This document shows, in pieces, positions 34,480 through 45,746 of a DNA stretch of 64,000 nt. Origin of the DNA: Lumnitzera littorea (lineage: Eukaryota; Streptophyta; Magnoliopsida; Myrtales; Combretaceae); assembly GCA_024138015.1 (NCBI GenBank), contig JAMXBB010000010.1, forward strand, positions 82,081,584 to 82,145,583. Direction: 5' to 3'. Numbering within the stretch: position 1 is the first letter of the stretch; the number at the start of each line of letters is the position of its first letter. The translations under genes were made by a program, and so were the position numbers. The notes under the pieces were generated by a model. The model did not search any database. It saw only the letters and a list, made by a program, of their open reading frames with translations, and was not told the origin of the DNA.

Positions 34480-36029
34480 GACATTATGTAGTAAAATAGA
34501 CATGCATTAAGTAATGCAGACATGCCACTAAAGCACAAAAATAGCTTTCCTAATTTGGTCCTTGAGATGGGAAATGGTAAAGTATTTGCTTGTTTAGGTG
34601 CTACAATGATCCTTAACAAATGAGTTTTTGAAGAAATTTCATGAGCTAATTATATTTGAAGAAGGCGGTATTATTATACATTATTTTAAATGTTTGGTTT
34701 TCTAGTATCTATCTGTATTTCTCCTTCTTTATATTGCCCTCATTTTACCATCCTTACATTTTTAAATTGTTGTTTGTTGTCTTAACATAAATGGATCCTT
34801 TTGATTTATTTTTCCTTAAATACCCTCAATTTACCTTTTTAAAATTATGTTAAGTGTAATCAATGGTTGAGATTATAAGGAAGATGATGATATGATAATG
34901 ACATTACATAGTATTCTAAAAATTTAGATAATTTTAATAATTGATTTATAAATTGTGAGAAATTAAGGAAAAGGAAGGTTGTGAGGATCAAAATCTCAAG
35001 TTATATGGTAACTTGATTATTTCAAATGAAAGCTTGTGTCAACAAGAACTTTAGAAAGGAAAGATTAAAGAAACCCTAGTCCATATTTTAGTTCTTTCAT
35101 GAAACCATGACTTGTGCTTTTCTTTTGATCAACATGTTATTTGTATTTCATCGTTATGTGTTAGTGCAACTCAAGAGACATGTAGTAGTTATAATTAAAA
35201 AAATTAAAAAGAAAAAATTCTAAAAAAAAAAAACCCAAATAGCAAACCTCATAATCTTACTTGCCATCCATTTTCAATATGATGGGTTACGATGCACCAC
35301 ATAAACAGGTAACTTACTAGTATATATAAGTTTTGCCACTCACCCATGATAAGTTTTGCTACTCACCCATAATGCTGATGGCTACATACCATCCCCATAG
35401 GTTTTAAAAGATAGAAAAGGAAAAATAATAATAATATAAAAACCAATAAGTTCTTGTGGAGTTGTGTGATTGAAGGATTTAAAGTGTTCTCTCTTTCTTT
35501 TTTTTTCTTTTACCCTTTATAGGCAACTACCTACTTGTTGGAAACAATTAAGTTAAATTTCCTTTGACTTTAGGGTAGGTAGCTAAGTGGGTTAAGTTTC
35601 CTATCAATTTACTTTTTTTTAAAAAAAAAATTATTTTCTAGACTTTGTTTTTCTTTTATTTTCTATAATTTTAAGTATATGTAATTATATTATATAATTA
35701 ACTTTATTTGATAATATTATTTTATTAAATTAATTATTGTGAACTATTCTTAAGCGAATACAAGGGCTACAAATAAGTTGAGCGAGACAATATAGTCCTA
35801 CACTTGAACTCAAGCTCAATTTGAAATTTCAAAGTTGGAGCTTAACTAAAACTCAACTAAGTTTAGAATTTTTAGCTTACGTTTTACTTAAAATATCATT
35901 TGTGGGTGTGAGGGTACAAATGCAAGGATCACTTACGTCCTACGTAACAAATACGCTATATGTGACTAAAGGAAATGACTTGAATTGTATATATGAGATG
36001 ATCAATCGTATATATGAGATGATCAAGTG
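34480..36029. other. No gene recognised; two short tandem duplications
   Basis: AT-rich DNA. A 23-bp unit (ataagttttgccactcaccc plus atg) is duplicated at 35,326-35,372. A 20-bp unit containing gtatatatgagatgatcaa is duplicated at 35,987-36,026. Confidence 0.6.
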
Positions 36030-36777
36030 AAATTTGATAGGGAGAAAGAGTAGGTCATCTCAATAAAACTCTAATACGTTTGGTAATAGGTGGAGAAGTT
36101 TAATTGTGTCAAACTCTATAATTGATAAAAAATGAGGTACTAATCTTGAAATATTTAAGTATTTAATTTTTCCCAATGAGAAACTAATAGGGTAATAGCG
36201 TTTATGCAAAGATCTCTCCCCTATTCAAATGAGGGAGGAAAAGGGATATTTATAGGTGTAGATCATTAATTTTATCCCACAGATTGTGATGATGATCATT
36301 GATGAAGATTAGTCCCTTTCCTTAATTGATCCCAAATGGGCTTCTTCTTTAGACCTAAACCTAATAAAGGCCTTATTCTTAGTGTAGGTTAATATGGAGA
36401 ATTGTTGGATCAAATGGGTCGATTTAATAGCTTTACTTTAAATCTATCATGTCAAAACGTTCTTGATCATCTCAAATACATGAACTTGACTCTTTTGGCA
36501 CAACCAATCAATGGCTTTGAAGCTCAAATTTGAATTTAACCCTCTATATTTTGCTTTTTGACCAAAGTCCTTCAAATGTAGTTGAAGTAGTTTAGGCATT
36601 GAATGAGTCTTTTCGATGACTCAAGCACATGTGTGCTATTGAACAGTTACGCCTTCACTAAATTCATTAAAGGATTGGCTTTATGCATGAGTTTATAGCA
36701 TCTCTTAATTGTCTGTTAATCTTTAACTGGATTGAGCTGTATATTACCTCCTAAAGCAAAAGTTTGAAATATATCTT
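36030..36777 (-). repeat. LTR-like promoter region (minus strand), unconfirmed
   Basis: The minus strand reads TATAAATA (36,254-36,247), then a leader with cccttttcctccctcatttg, the usual composition after a plant LTR TATA box. No partner LTR or primer site was found. Confidence 0.25.
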
Positions 36778-37227
36778 CTATAAGTTGTCTATTTGAAAGT
36801 TGATCCACCTCTCGAATTCGATCCCATTGAGTTGAATTTTGCACGCTAACTCCACTTTTGTGACCTCATTTGAGTGACCCTCATGCATTAATATTATTTT
36901 GATTTTTTTACAAATATAGAAGAATTCTTCTTGTGAAATTTTCATATATATATATATATTCTCATTGGATGCCTTAAATTGTGGTTGCATAGCATAAATT
37001 ATAACCACAAAATATTTTAAAAACTCAATTTTAAAAGCGAATTTTTCAAACGCCGATAGTAGGAAAGGAGGGCAAGGACTTAACCTAAGCCTCACCATTA
37101 ACCTCGTCAAGGGTGCAGGGAGCCAAAGCTCCCTACCGTACGGACCAACCTCCTCATCATCATCATTATTTTTTTTAAACGTATTCGAAGCTGTCAGGAG
37201 TAAACTTGGTATCTTCCCAAATGCCAT
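36778..37227 (-). CDS. Unidentified open frame, 149 codons
   Basis: This is the longest uninterrupted frame in the window and I do not recognise it. It starts MAFGKIPSLLLTASN, has an acidic patch NNDDDEE at about residues 20-26, a PYGRELWLPAPL stretch at about 29-40, a hydrophobic run around FLKYFVVIIYAM near residue 70-80, and a Lys/Ile-rich tail. The codons for the tail include a TA-rich (atatatata) run, and the C-terminal half looks like chance translation. The N-terminal 50 codons are less AT-rich than the surroundings and could be a piece of a gene or repeat. There is no domain, operon-like context or clear promoter, so coding status is doubtful. Confidence 0.2.
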   Translation of the reverse strand: MAFGKIPSLLLTASNTFKKNNDDDEEVGPYGRELWLPAPLTRLMVRLRLSPCPPFLLSAFEKFAFKIEFLKYFVVIIYAMQPQFKASNENIYIYMKISQEEFFYICKKIKIILMHEGHSNEVTKVELACKIQLNGIEFERWINFQIDNL

Positions 37228-37440
37228 TGCTTAAGATATGTTTCTAGTTGCATGAAACCCATATAGCACGAAGACAATTTAATAACCTCGACATGCGGGT
37301 CTTACTTAATTTGTAAAGCCCTGCTCATACTCCATGCTCCAAAATACTTGGAATACTTGGTGAGCTGATCTATTAAACCATTCAATATTATTTTTAAATA
37401 CATAGGAATAAATTCCTTTGATCGCGTAAGCCTACCAAGC

Positions 37441-37686
37441 TTAGGCTAGTTGGAAACTTATGTAATCACCTCTTGGTTTCAAGCAACAATGGTCATAAAG
37501 AAATTCCCACAACGCAAGCAAATCAAAGATCCAATACATTAGGCCCTTCAGTTTGGTAAGAGACAAAAGAAGAGAGATGCGGAATATTTCCTCTTTTCTC
37601 CTACCGTATTGAGAACTCAATAGGTGTTCCTTGCTTTTTCTTTTTGCCATCCTAAAGGTAAATAGCCCATAGGACATTGTAGCCAT
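37441..37686 (-). CDS. Unidentified open frame, 81 codons
   Basis: The frame reads MATMSYGLFTFRMAKRKSKE and continues with RKEEIFRISLLLSLTKL and WEFLYDHCCLKPRGDY. The local composition is nearer to genic than the flanks. It has no known motif and no visible partner exon. It lies 213 bases upstream of the 149-codon frame on the same strand. It could be a fragment of the same unidentified gene or chance. Confidence 0.15.
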   Translation of the reverse strand: MATMSYGLFTFRMAKRKSKEHLLSSQYGRRKEEIFRISLLLSLTKLKGLMYWIFDLLALWEFLYDHCCLKPRGDYISFQLA

Positions 37687-37689
37687 GTC

Positions 37690-39884
37690 AGAAAGGACAT
37701 AACCTAAACCTTCTTTTGCCCTTTTTGGCCGACGGTGATTGAAACAAAGTGGCTCAAAATTTTTCTTTTCTTCAGTTCTCTCTCTCTCTTTTTTTTTTTT
37801 GGGGGGGGCTTCCTATCAATGGTGCATGAAGCAACACTGACTTAAGCTTTGTATATTTTATTAGTGCCATCTAACGTTTTCTCGGCTCACTACTTTGCTC
37901 GAATCTGCAGTGAGTCGCCTCGGCTATTACTGTTTATCCATCTTTGGTTCTGCCATCGTCTAAGTGAAGCTTCGCAAGGGGATGGTAAGTGCTCCTAATC
38001 GACTCGCAGCTGCTGTCACTTGTGCTCGGATCATGTACATGGAGCTCAGCTGCTACTACTCGGCTTATGTTCACCATTGGTCATTCTCGGTTGCTTTGCC
38101 GAAGCTGCTCGAGCCTGCTACTGTCATCAAGTCCGAGTGAAAGCTTCTTGTGTTGCTGTTTTGTCTGGCCTTTTTCTTTTTTTTCCCCTCATAAGTGAGC
38201 TATTATAATCTTAAATAACAGCTGCAAATCTCTGCCGAAATGCATTTCAAAATGTCTCTGGTTCTATGCAAAGGCGATGAAACCATCCCTAGTTTTGTCT
38301 AACCATTTGAGAGTTGTCGTTCATCTCTAACTAATTGAAGACCTTATTATATGTTGAACTGTGAGGGGTGTCACAACCATGTTAGTTCGCGAGGGACAAA
38401 GGAGCAGTTCTTGTGATCCTATCGTTTGTTGTCGTCTTGTTGCTGACATGAGCAGGAGTCCCTGTAAAGTTCTAGATTTCCATCCAATGACTATTTAACT
38501 GATGTCTAAGGTATGGTAGCTTCATTTAAATCTGCTGTTGCAAATTCTTTAGCTACTCTTGCTTTTCAGATTCCGTTTTGTCTTGTAGAAATGATAAATG
38601 CTACCGTCCATTCAGTAACTAGGTTGCAATTCTGTTTTAGGAAGGTAAGTAAACCTTGAGTGCTAGAATCCAAGAAGTAGAAGACGGACAACAAATCTCA
38701 TTTGCTAGAAGCGCCTAAATTTGGTTGGAGAGAAGTAGCAAAACACCAAGTGAATGGCCTTAGAAGTATTGTTATCATAGGCAGCAACATCGGAGGGAGC
38801 AACATCTCAGGCAAGATGCTTATCCAATGCCAATATATTATTTTTGAAGTGCCAAAATAGGATAACTGTGAGTGCCCTCTTTTAGAAATGAGTTCAAAAA
38901 GATGCAAGCTGCGTTTGGTCGTAGAAACAAGGGGCAACTAAAGCAGATTTGTAATCTTTCTATGTGTCTCAATCATTTTCCTTCATTTCACGTTTGCTTC
39001 TCTTCTTCCACTAAGCGATTGTGGGGTTCTCTATTTTTGTTCTTATCCAACTCTTGCATGAACAAAATGGATGAAAATGACCTCCGACCTGCTTGTATTA
39101 GGAAATAAATCTTCTTACCTGTTATTATGCATAACATAGTTTTATGTAGTGATAAATTCTTAACAAATAACATTTTAATGAGCACCACTGTGTTCTATTT
39201 TGCCTCTTCTTTTTATCTTTTACCAAACGGTTCCTGCTTGTCTTGACTTCCCATGACTGGTGAAGTCTCGATGCAAAGTTACACATGATCTGAGGCATTT
39301 TTTTCCTCTACTGCGCTAGGTTTTCTTTCTTTTTTTTTTTTTTTTTTTTTAACTGAGAAAACTGTAGTAGGTTCCACGGAATTAGTTACATGACTATGAA
39401 AACAAAGCCCTATACTAATGTATTTGTTGTGTTGTTGCATCCGTATTTGCATCATCTGGTTAACAACCATCTTAGTTTCCTTTACTTCTAGAGTTCTTCA
39501 ATTCAGCTGCCTAATGAAACTCAAAATGAGGATGGAACCAAAGTATTCTAAGGGGCTGTTCTTCTCATCAAAGATGGCGTGAAGTTGTATTTGTGAGCCT
39601 TCTTGTATAATCAAATAAATACGAGATCAGCACTTTATCATAACCGTCGTCCACTTTAGGAAGAATTCAGTATCTGTCATAGCGGAGAAATCTTATTTTA
39701 ACTCAACACCTGGCTGTGAACTATATGTGCTCGCTTCTAAAATGAGTAGCCTTCATGCGTGTTTCTATGTCATTAATTCTTGCACTCTTCTCCCCCTTTT
39801 TTTAATTGTGAAACTAACATCTCTTTGTCCTGTAGGTAACAAGATCAACGCTTGGAGAGTCTACAATCTCATTTTAAGTGATCA
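37690..39884. other. Unassigned, relatively G+C-rich DNA
   Basis: 37,830-38,210 has near-balanced composition with overlapping plus-strand frames (69 and 62 codons) rich in Cys/Leu/Ser, and 38,640-39,110 has several short frames. Splice-like signals exist (e.g. tgcttttcag near 38,570 and gaaggtaagt near 38,641), so old genic DNA is possible. No protein family could be named. Low-complexity tracts are (CT)n-T-G8 at about 37,782-37,808 and a 23-base T run at 39,329-39,351. Confidence 0.35.
37782..37808. repeat. (CT)n / poly-T / poly-G compound tract
   Basis: A CT repeat passes directly into a run of 12 T and then 8 G, an unusual T-to-G homopolymer junction. Confidence 0.8.
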
Positions 39885-40235
39885 ATATCTTGAACTTGCC
39901 ATAGTTAGCAAATTGGCATGGTTTAAAGAGGGTCCTTACCGTTTGGATATTATTGTTTGTAAATCGAGGGTCAAAAGTTTGCGATTGTAACTTGAAAACT
40001 ACATCTCGAACTTGCCACAATCAACAAATCAATATAGTTTAAAAAGGATAGACTCTTTATTGCTCGGATCATTACTATTTGCAAACCAAGGGTCAAAATT
40101 TGCAATTTTAACTTGAGGATCACATCTCGAACTTACAACAGTTAGTAAATCAATATAATTTAAAGAGAGAATACTCGTTATCACTTGAATCATAACTGCA
40201 AGCAAATTGAGTGTGAAAGGTGATTAATCTATATT
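39885..40235. repeat. About 118-bp tandem repeat, three copies
   Basis: Units start at gaactt(g/a)cca/caaca positions 39,892, 40,008 and 40,129 (spacings 116 and 121). Each holds (a)aatcaatata(g/a)tttaaa, a cttta/gtta...(g)gatcatt segment, gcaaa-c-agggtcaaaa and ttgcgattgtaacttga, and ends acatct before the next copy. The third copy is truncated. Confidence 0.8.
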
Positions 40236-40369
40236 AGCGAGCGATAGGGAAGTGGAGAGCAATGATAGGATCAATTATAGGTATCATGCTTGGGTCACGT
40301 ACAACATCCTTTTGTGATCTTGATAAAGTTAATTACAATTTGTAATGTGAAATGAACATGAATCTCGAG

Positions 40370-41770
40370 ACGTAAGCACATGCATTCATGAGCACATGAA
40401 AGTCGGGTGTGAGCTAAATATCTTAAATGAATAAGTAGCTTTCGTGTGATCATAACATATGAATTTGAATATAAGCCTTGAACATGAGCACATAAAAGTT
40501 GAGTGTGAGTTTACGAGTTGAGTGTACATGAAATAGACATAAGCCTTACGCATGAACACATGGGAGTCAAGCACTTGAGTTTAACATAACCCCTTTGATA
40601 CAAGCACTTGTAAGCTTCTAAAATGAGTACTTATGGACTTTTAACATAAGTATGCATGAGTTGTGCATGTAAACCGAATATAACACTTTTAACATGTGAG
40701 TTGAACATGAGTCTTGTCATGTGAGTTGGATATAAGCCATGACACATAAGTGTTGAGTATAAGTGAACATAAGAGTTGCACATGAGTCTTGAACAAGAAT
40801 GAATGCGAGTCTTGAACATTATAGTTAAACATAAGTGAGCATGAATCATGATCACTAGCCTTGAACATGAGTTAACATGAGTGTCAAACATCAGCCCTAA
40901 ACCTTAGCCTTGATCATAAGTCTTGAACATAGGTAAATATGAGCCTTAAGCATATGCCTTGAACATGAATGTACATGAGAGTCAAACATGAGCCTTGAAC
41001 ATCAGTTTTAAACATAGGATGAGCCCTTAAAGTGTCTGAGACTCTTAAAAGCAAAGTGAGCCTTGAACATGACATAACGTAAGGCTTGAATGCAACACGA
41101 GGCTTGAACATAACACATAGCCTGGTCACAATATGAATCCTGAACACATCATGAGCACTAATTAGGACACAAGACTTGAATATGACATAAGCCTTGAATG
41201 TGACATGGCCTTAAACATAACACAATGCAAGCATTGAATATGATGTGACACAAGCCTTGAACATGTGAACTAGACATAAGCTTTGTATGTAAACTTGACA
41301 TGAGAATTGAACATTAGTACATAAGAACTCAACATGAGATATCAACATGACCCCTTTAATATGAGTAGCTGTGAGTTGAATATGTGAACTGAATAGGACC
41401 CCTTTTAACATGGGTACTCATAAGCTTCTAATATGAGCATTGTGAACTTTTTGACATAAGCATGTGTGAGCTGAATATATAAATTGAATATGACATTTTT
41501 GGCACATGAACTAAAATTAATTTTGACATGCAAGTTGAACATGAGTCTTGACAAGTGAATTTAACTTGAGTCTTAACATGTGGATTACGTATGAGTTGTT
41601 GATTGTGAGCCTTCTTAACATTGGCGTGAATGTACATGAGTTGAATATGAGGGGTTGAACACGAGTCTTCTAACATGAACATACATGAAAACATATGAGC
41701 TTAAATATGGATTAAATATAAGCCCTCTAACATGAAGATAAATGAGCTTGGATACATGAGTAGAATTTAA
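40370..41770. repeat. ACATGAG-rich satellite array with 810-bp higher-order duplication
   Basis: About 1.4 kb is built from variations of (c)ttgaacatgag and acataag, giving irregular 10-30 bp periodicity and long minus-strand frames rich in SCSRLMF/THVQ. A longer unit is also duplicated: cccctttgata...taagcttctaaaatgag at 40,590-40,625 recurs as ccccttttaac...taagcttctaatatgag at 41,400-41,435. Both are followed in parallel by gactttt(aaca/gaca)taag(t/c)atg, (g)aatata(a/t)(a/c)... and gttgaacatgagtcttg. The offset is 810 bases. Confidence 0.8.
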
Positions 41771-42109
41771 GATATTAAATATGCTACTATTAATCTTGTG
41801 TATATACTGCCTGCTACCCTATACACGATTAGAGCCTTTATGTGCATACACATAATATCTAACTCGTATAACTAGATGTTGTATTTATTGAGTGCACTTC
41901 ATTTTTACTAACTTTCTCATTCTCTTCTATTTTGTAGGTGGTTACTTCTTCTTCCTCCCCTAATTGGTAATAACTGCATGTAGACGTTGCTACCACTTTT
42001 AAGAATCAGTAGGAGGAGGTAGCATGGCATCATATATGTAGTCCCATATGGTGGACAACTCTAATGATATTATCCTTTGGATCGAGTAAAGGAGGTATCA
42101 TAAACCAAT
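41771..42109. other. No gene seen between two satellite blocks
   Basis: Unique-looking AT-rich DNA with a pyrimidine-rich stretch and tttgtag acceptor-like site near 41,930. No coding frame is recognised. Confidence 0.35.
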
Positions 42110-42375
42110 GTAATGCATCAAACACTAGGAGCATGCATGTATGCATCAGAGTGCATCAAGTGTTGTGCACATGCATGCATAAAGCGTCGCGAGCATGCAC
42201 TAATTAAGTGTTGCAAAGACATGTGCATTAAGTCTTGCACGCATTGCTCATCTAATGTTGTGTAGAAGGAGAACATTGCGTACATACACGCATTGAGCAT
42301 TGCAAGCACATGCACATCAAGCTACATGCACCTATACATATTGAACGTTGCATGAAAGGAGTGTTGCATGAAGAA
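42110..42375. repeat. GCAT-rich irregular tandem array
   Basis: The segment is built of gcatcaagtgttgc/gcacatgcatgcat-like variants, with gcat or tgca every few bases over about 260 bp. The frame on the minus strand (42,118-42,315) is a repeat translation (MHVLAMLNACMYAMF-like), not a protein call. Confidence 0.65.
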
Positions 42376-42539
42376 AGTATTATGAATAACAATCATTAAT
42401 GTTGCCTCTTTATATACCATATCTATTCAAAACTTTCTTCCCCCCAATTATTAACATGTAGAGAAGTAATAAGTCAACGAGTCTTGATACCTTTCGTTCC
42501 CTCATGACGACATCAATGACATAGTGTTACGTTGTTGTT
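42376..42539. other. No gene seen
   Basis: Short spacer between the satellite block and the homopolymer-rich family B-like fragment. Confidence 0.3.
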
Positions 42540-44235
42540 GAGTCCTATTTCGGTTTTCCCTGATTTAACATATATTAAACCCAATTTACTTAATTTAGAT
42601 TACTTGACATAAAATTAAGGAAAAATATTTTTCTTAAAAAAATATTTTAAAAAATAAATTGGAGTTGCCTACCAATTAAACTAGTAAAAAATCAAATTAA
42701 GGTTTTTCGGGTGGGAAAACCCTAATTTGACTACTAATTTATGGATTATCTAAAAAAAATTATTTTTTTAGAAAATTTAACCAAAAAACCTGAACTCAGG
42801 GACTAACCTATTAAAACTAAGTTACCATATAAAAAAAAAAAACTATGGGCATTTATTTTTTATAATTTTTTTAAAGATGCTAAAATATGCAATGATATAC
42901 AAAAATACAATTAAAATGATTTTTTATTATGAATTTTCAAAAAAAAAAATATTTTTATTTTTTATGTGGTTGTTGTAAAGGTATTTATGTACCTACTAAT
43001 CGGGATCAAATCAACATAGTTTCATTTTTTTTTTAAGAAAAGATTTAGTGGGTTGATTCTTTTTAATTATGAAAATATGTCAAATTTACGTTTTTTAACC
43101 AATTTAATTTTATTAAGAAAAATCTTAAAAAAGGAAACACTAAGTTTTATTCCTAATTAAAAAAAAAAACACCTTAAGACTTAATTTTTAAAAAGAGTCT
43201 AAGTTAGTATTTTTTATTTTTGGAAAAACTACTATGCGATAAAACTTTAAAAAAAAATTCTAAAGCACCTAAATGAGAAAAAAAAATAAATAAATAACTA
43301 AAAGATGCAACTTTTGTGAAATTATACTAATATGTAATTGTTATGGAAAACGTATCATTTTATAAAAAAAGAAATGCAATTACTATTGACAATATGCTTA
43401 ACTATAAAAAAAAGAGCCAAAATAATAGAAAAGAAGCAAAAAAAAAAAAAAAAAATGCCTAAACCATGAAAAAGAAACTCGAACCATGGAAAAGATGCTT
43501 AAGCCATAAAAAAAGATGCCAATTAAAATTTTTTTATTTTATAAAAAACTAACAAGTGACAAACTGATTTTTCTAAAAATCTCTAACATATCGAATTTAT
43601 TTAAAAATGTAGATTTAATGAAAAATATACAAATTTAAACAAAAGATACAGATTATCTATAGAAGTGCAATTTTTTAAAAAAATATTGAATTTTATTATA
43701 TTAAGCAATTTTGACTAAAAGTATGCAACTTTATGATAAAACATGCAATTTTTCAGAAAAAAGATGCAATTTATCTTAAAAAGATTCAATTTATCTATAA
43801 AAATACAATTTATCTAAAAAATGTGATTTAATAGAAAAATGACATAATTATGATTTATGTAGGAACTACTTCATTAAAGAAAACTGAACTAAAAGCGTGT
43901 ACTAAAAAATTAAATTAAGTTAGTAAAATATTACAATTAATTAAATAATTCAACTAAATAGATAATATAAGAAATTGAACTACTTAAATGGGTCAAATCA
44001 GGGAGAAAACTTACGTAGGTTGTATTGAATTACTGTTCATCGAGGTGTTGCTAATCACGTAGAGTTGCTATGCGTTGAGTTACTAATTGCATAGGTGCTG
44101 TTCATATGCGGAGCAGATTATGTACAGAGTAGATCGTATGGGATTATATGTTGGATGTGTGAGTGTATAGAATTGGATCATGGAGTAGATTGTGGGCGTG
44201 AATTGGATCTGCGTATGTGTGTATGTAATGGGATA
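42540..44235 (-). repeat. Family B-like LTR fragment, minus orientation
   Basis: aattggagttgcctaccaat at 42,656-42,675 and ggactaacctattaaaacta near 42,801 parallel gagttgcca at 21,168 and ggactaatctattaaaactc near 21,298, in the same orientation. The rest is homopolymer-rich with cryptic repeats of the type aaaaagatgca(a)ttt (43,430-43,830). The right end is truncated by the LTR that begins near 44,240. Confidence 0.45.
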
Positions 44236-44239
44236 TCAA

Positions 44240-45160
44240 CCATTAGCTTACTTATTCGCATATGCCTCAGAGGCCTTCAGTCCCTCACTTAAAGAATTCT
44301 CTCTCGTCAACCTACTAATGATAAAAAACTATACACAAAAGGTAGATGGATGAATTCCCTAAGACCTCCAGGTTGTTATACCATGCTCTGTTCTCTCTCT
44401 TATGCCAATGCTAGCTATTATATGGCTAAGGGCTTTGTACCGAGTGATCTAATCTTCAGTGGCCGAGAGTTTCCTGCCTAGTAACAAGAGCTAGCGTCCT
44501 ATTGGCCAAATACTTCTCTCTTAGCCTCCTTTCAATTCTCACGGCATCCCTTTCTTATCTCGACCTCCTTGTTACCGTAACATCTTGATTCCACTTGCCT
44601 ACTGTAATTAGAGAATCTTTGTATGGAACCAATGTTGCATTGCTACCTGTCCATCTCATCCAATACTGTATTATTTTTCTTTTTTTGTCATTTGTCCTAT
44701 TTACCATTTTTCGTATATATTAGGAACCCTTTTTATGAATGGCTTTTTGTAATTTTCCTTTATTGCAATGTTACTCTAAGGACTTACTATAAATAGTCCC
44801 TTCTCTTTGTAGTTAAAATGATTACATTGATTCCTGATATTAAATATACTTGTTCTTGCGAAATGACCCTCTTCAAGTCCATTTTTCTCATACCCTTATC
44901 TAATCTTGCTAAGTAGCTCAAGATTAGTGGCGGGTGGACTTTGACATCAGCTTATGTGTCATATCAAGTGAAGTGTTAAGTCGTGTTGTGTTCGCTAGTA
45001 GGTTACATCCTCCGAGCAACTTTACGTCAAATACTATATTTCATTTGTTAACTTACTCACCTTCTATTCTTTGATATTTTGAAGGACCCATTGGTTTATC
45101 ACCTCCTGTGGTAAGCCCTAATGATAATAGAGCTCTTAGGCACATCATATAATATCAATG
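44240..45160 (+). mobile_element. LTR copy 1 of gypsy element G2
   Basis: This segment aligns with 45,190-45,746 plus 49,514-49,890. Shared blocks are gcctcagaggcc/ggctccgagga, gaattctctct(c/t), caacctactaatga, ctgta(a/c)ttagagaat, accaatgttgca, acttactataaatag/ggtcc (TATA box), ttatctaatcttg, tagctca(a/g)gattagtggcg (then ggtgga), tatcaagtga(a/g)gtgttaag and tcgtgtt. It ends at a tRNA-primer-like site at about 45,160. The left end is approximate. Confidence 0.8.
44783..44797 (+). promoter_or_regulatory. LTR TATA box, copy 1
   Basis: cttactataaatagtcc, the core promoter conserved in LTR copy 2 at 49,519-49,533. Transcription would proceed rightward. Confidence 0.6.
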
Positions 45161-45176
45161 TATTAGAGCTTTAGGT
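45158..45176 (+). promoter_or_regulatory. Primer-binding-site relic after LTR copy 1
   Basis: tgtattagagctttagg resembles the initiator-Met-tRNA site TGGTATCAGAGC in place and sequence, and matches the primer site after LTR copy 2 (49,891). Only about 20-30 bases of internal sequence follow before the next LTR copy starts. Confidence 0.5.
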
Positions 45177-45189
45177 TGTGATGAATTAC

Positions 45190-45746
45190 CGACCAACAGT
45201 CCCATTACTTACAAACGGCTCCGAGGACTTTAATCCCTTACTTGGCGAATTCTCTCTTAGCAACCTACTAATGACGAGAAAGTTTATGTCGAATGAATAT
45301 GGCTGAACTCCTCGAGCTCCCCTAATTGTCATACGTTGATCTCTACACTTAGTAAGGATGATGTTGATCATTCCCTTATCGAGGACCTTGTGTCGAGTAA
45401 TTCGACCAACTACTGTTGAGTAATCCGACTAACTATTGTTGAGAAATTCCTACTGAGTGACGAGAGAGTCGCTTAAATGGCCGAATAGTTTTCTCTCGGC
45501 ATACTACTATCTTTCTTGTCTCAGCCCCTTTATTGTAATAACATTTTGACCCATCTTGCTTGCTGTACTTAGAGAATATTCGTAAGAGACCAATGTTGCA
45601 CTATTACCTATCTACCTTGTTTGACATTTTACTACTTTTCCATTTTTGGTTTTTTATCCTTTTTACCCTTTTTGGTATGAACTAGGAATCCCCTTTTTGT
45701 ATATACTTTATTGTCATTTCATTATTTGTAATGCTACCCTAGGGAC
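45190..45746 (+). mobile_element. LTR copy 2 of element G2, left part
   Basis: The 5' half of the second LTR copy. Homology with copy 1 stops at ctagggac, exactly where a new sequence begins with TGTAGCGACC. It resumes at 49,514 (cggacttactataaatgg). Confidence 0.8.

Noticed and set aside
37830..39110. Possible multi-exon gene with splice-like signals
   Set aside because: No frame gives a recognisable protein family and the candidate exons cannot be joined with confidence; kept only as unassigned DNA.
40386..41694. Series of minus-strand frames with CSRL/SHV/HVQ repeats resembling a repeat protein
   Set aside because: They switch frames between satellite units and no single frame persists; they are translations of the ACATGAG array.
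40370..42375. Possible CRISPR-like array
   Set aside because: Repeats are degenerate, without constant spacer length or unique spacers, and the setting is plant nuclear DNA.
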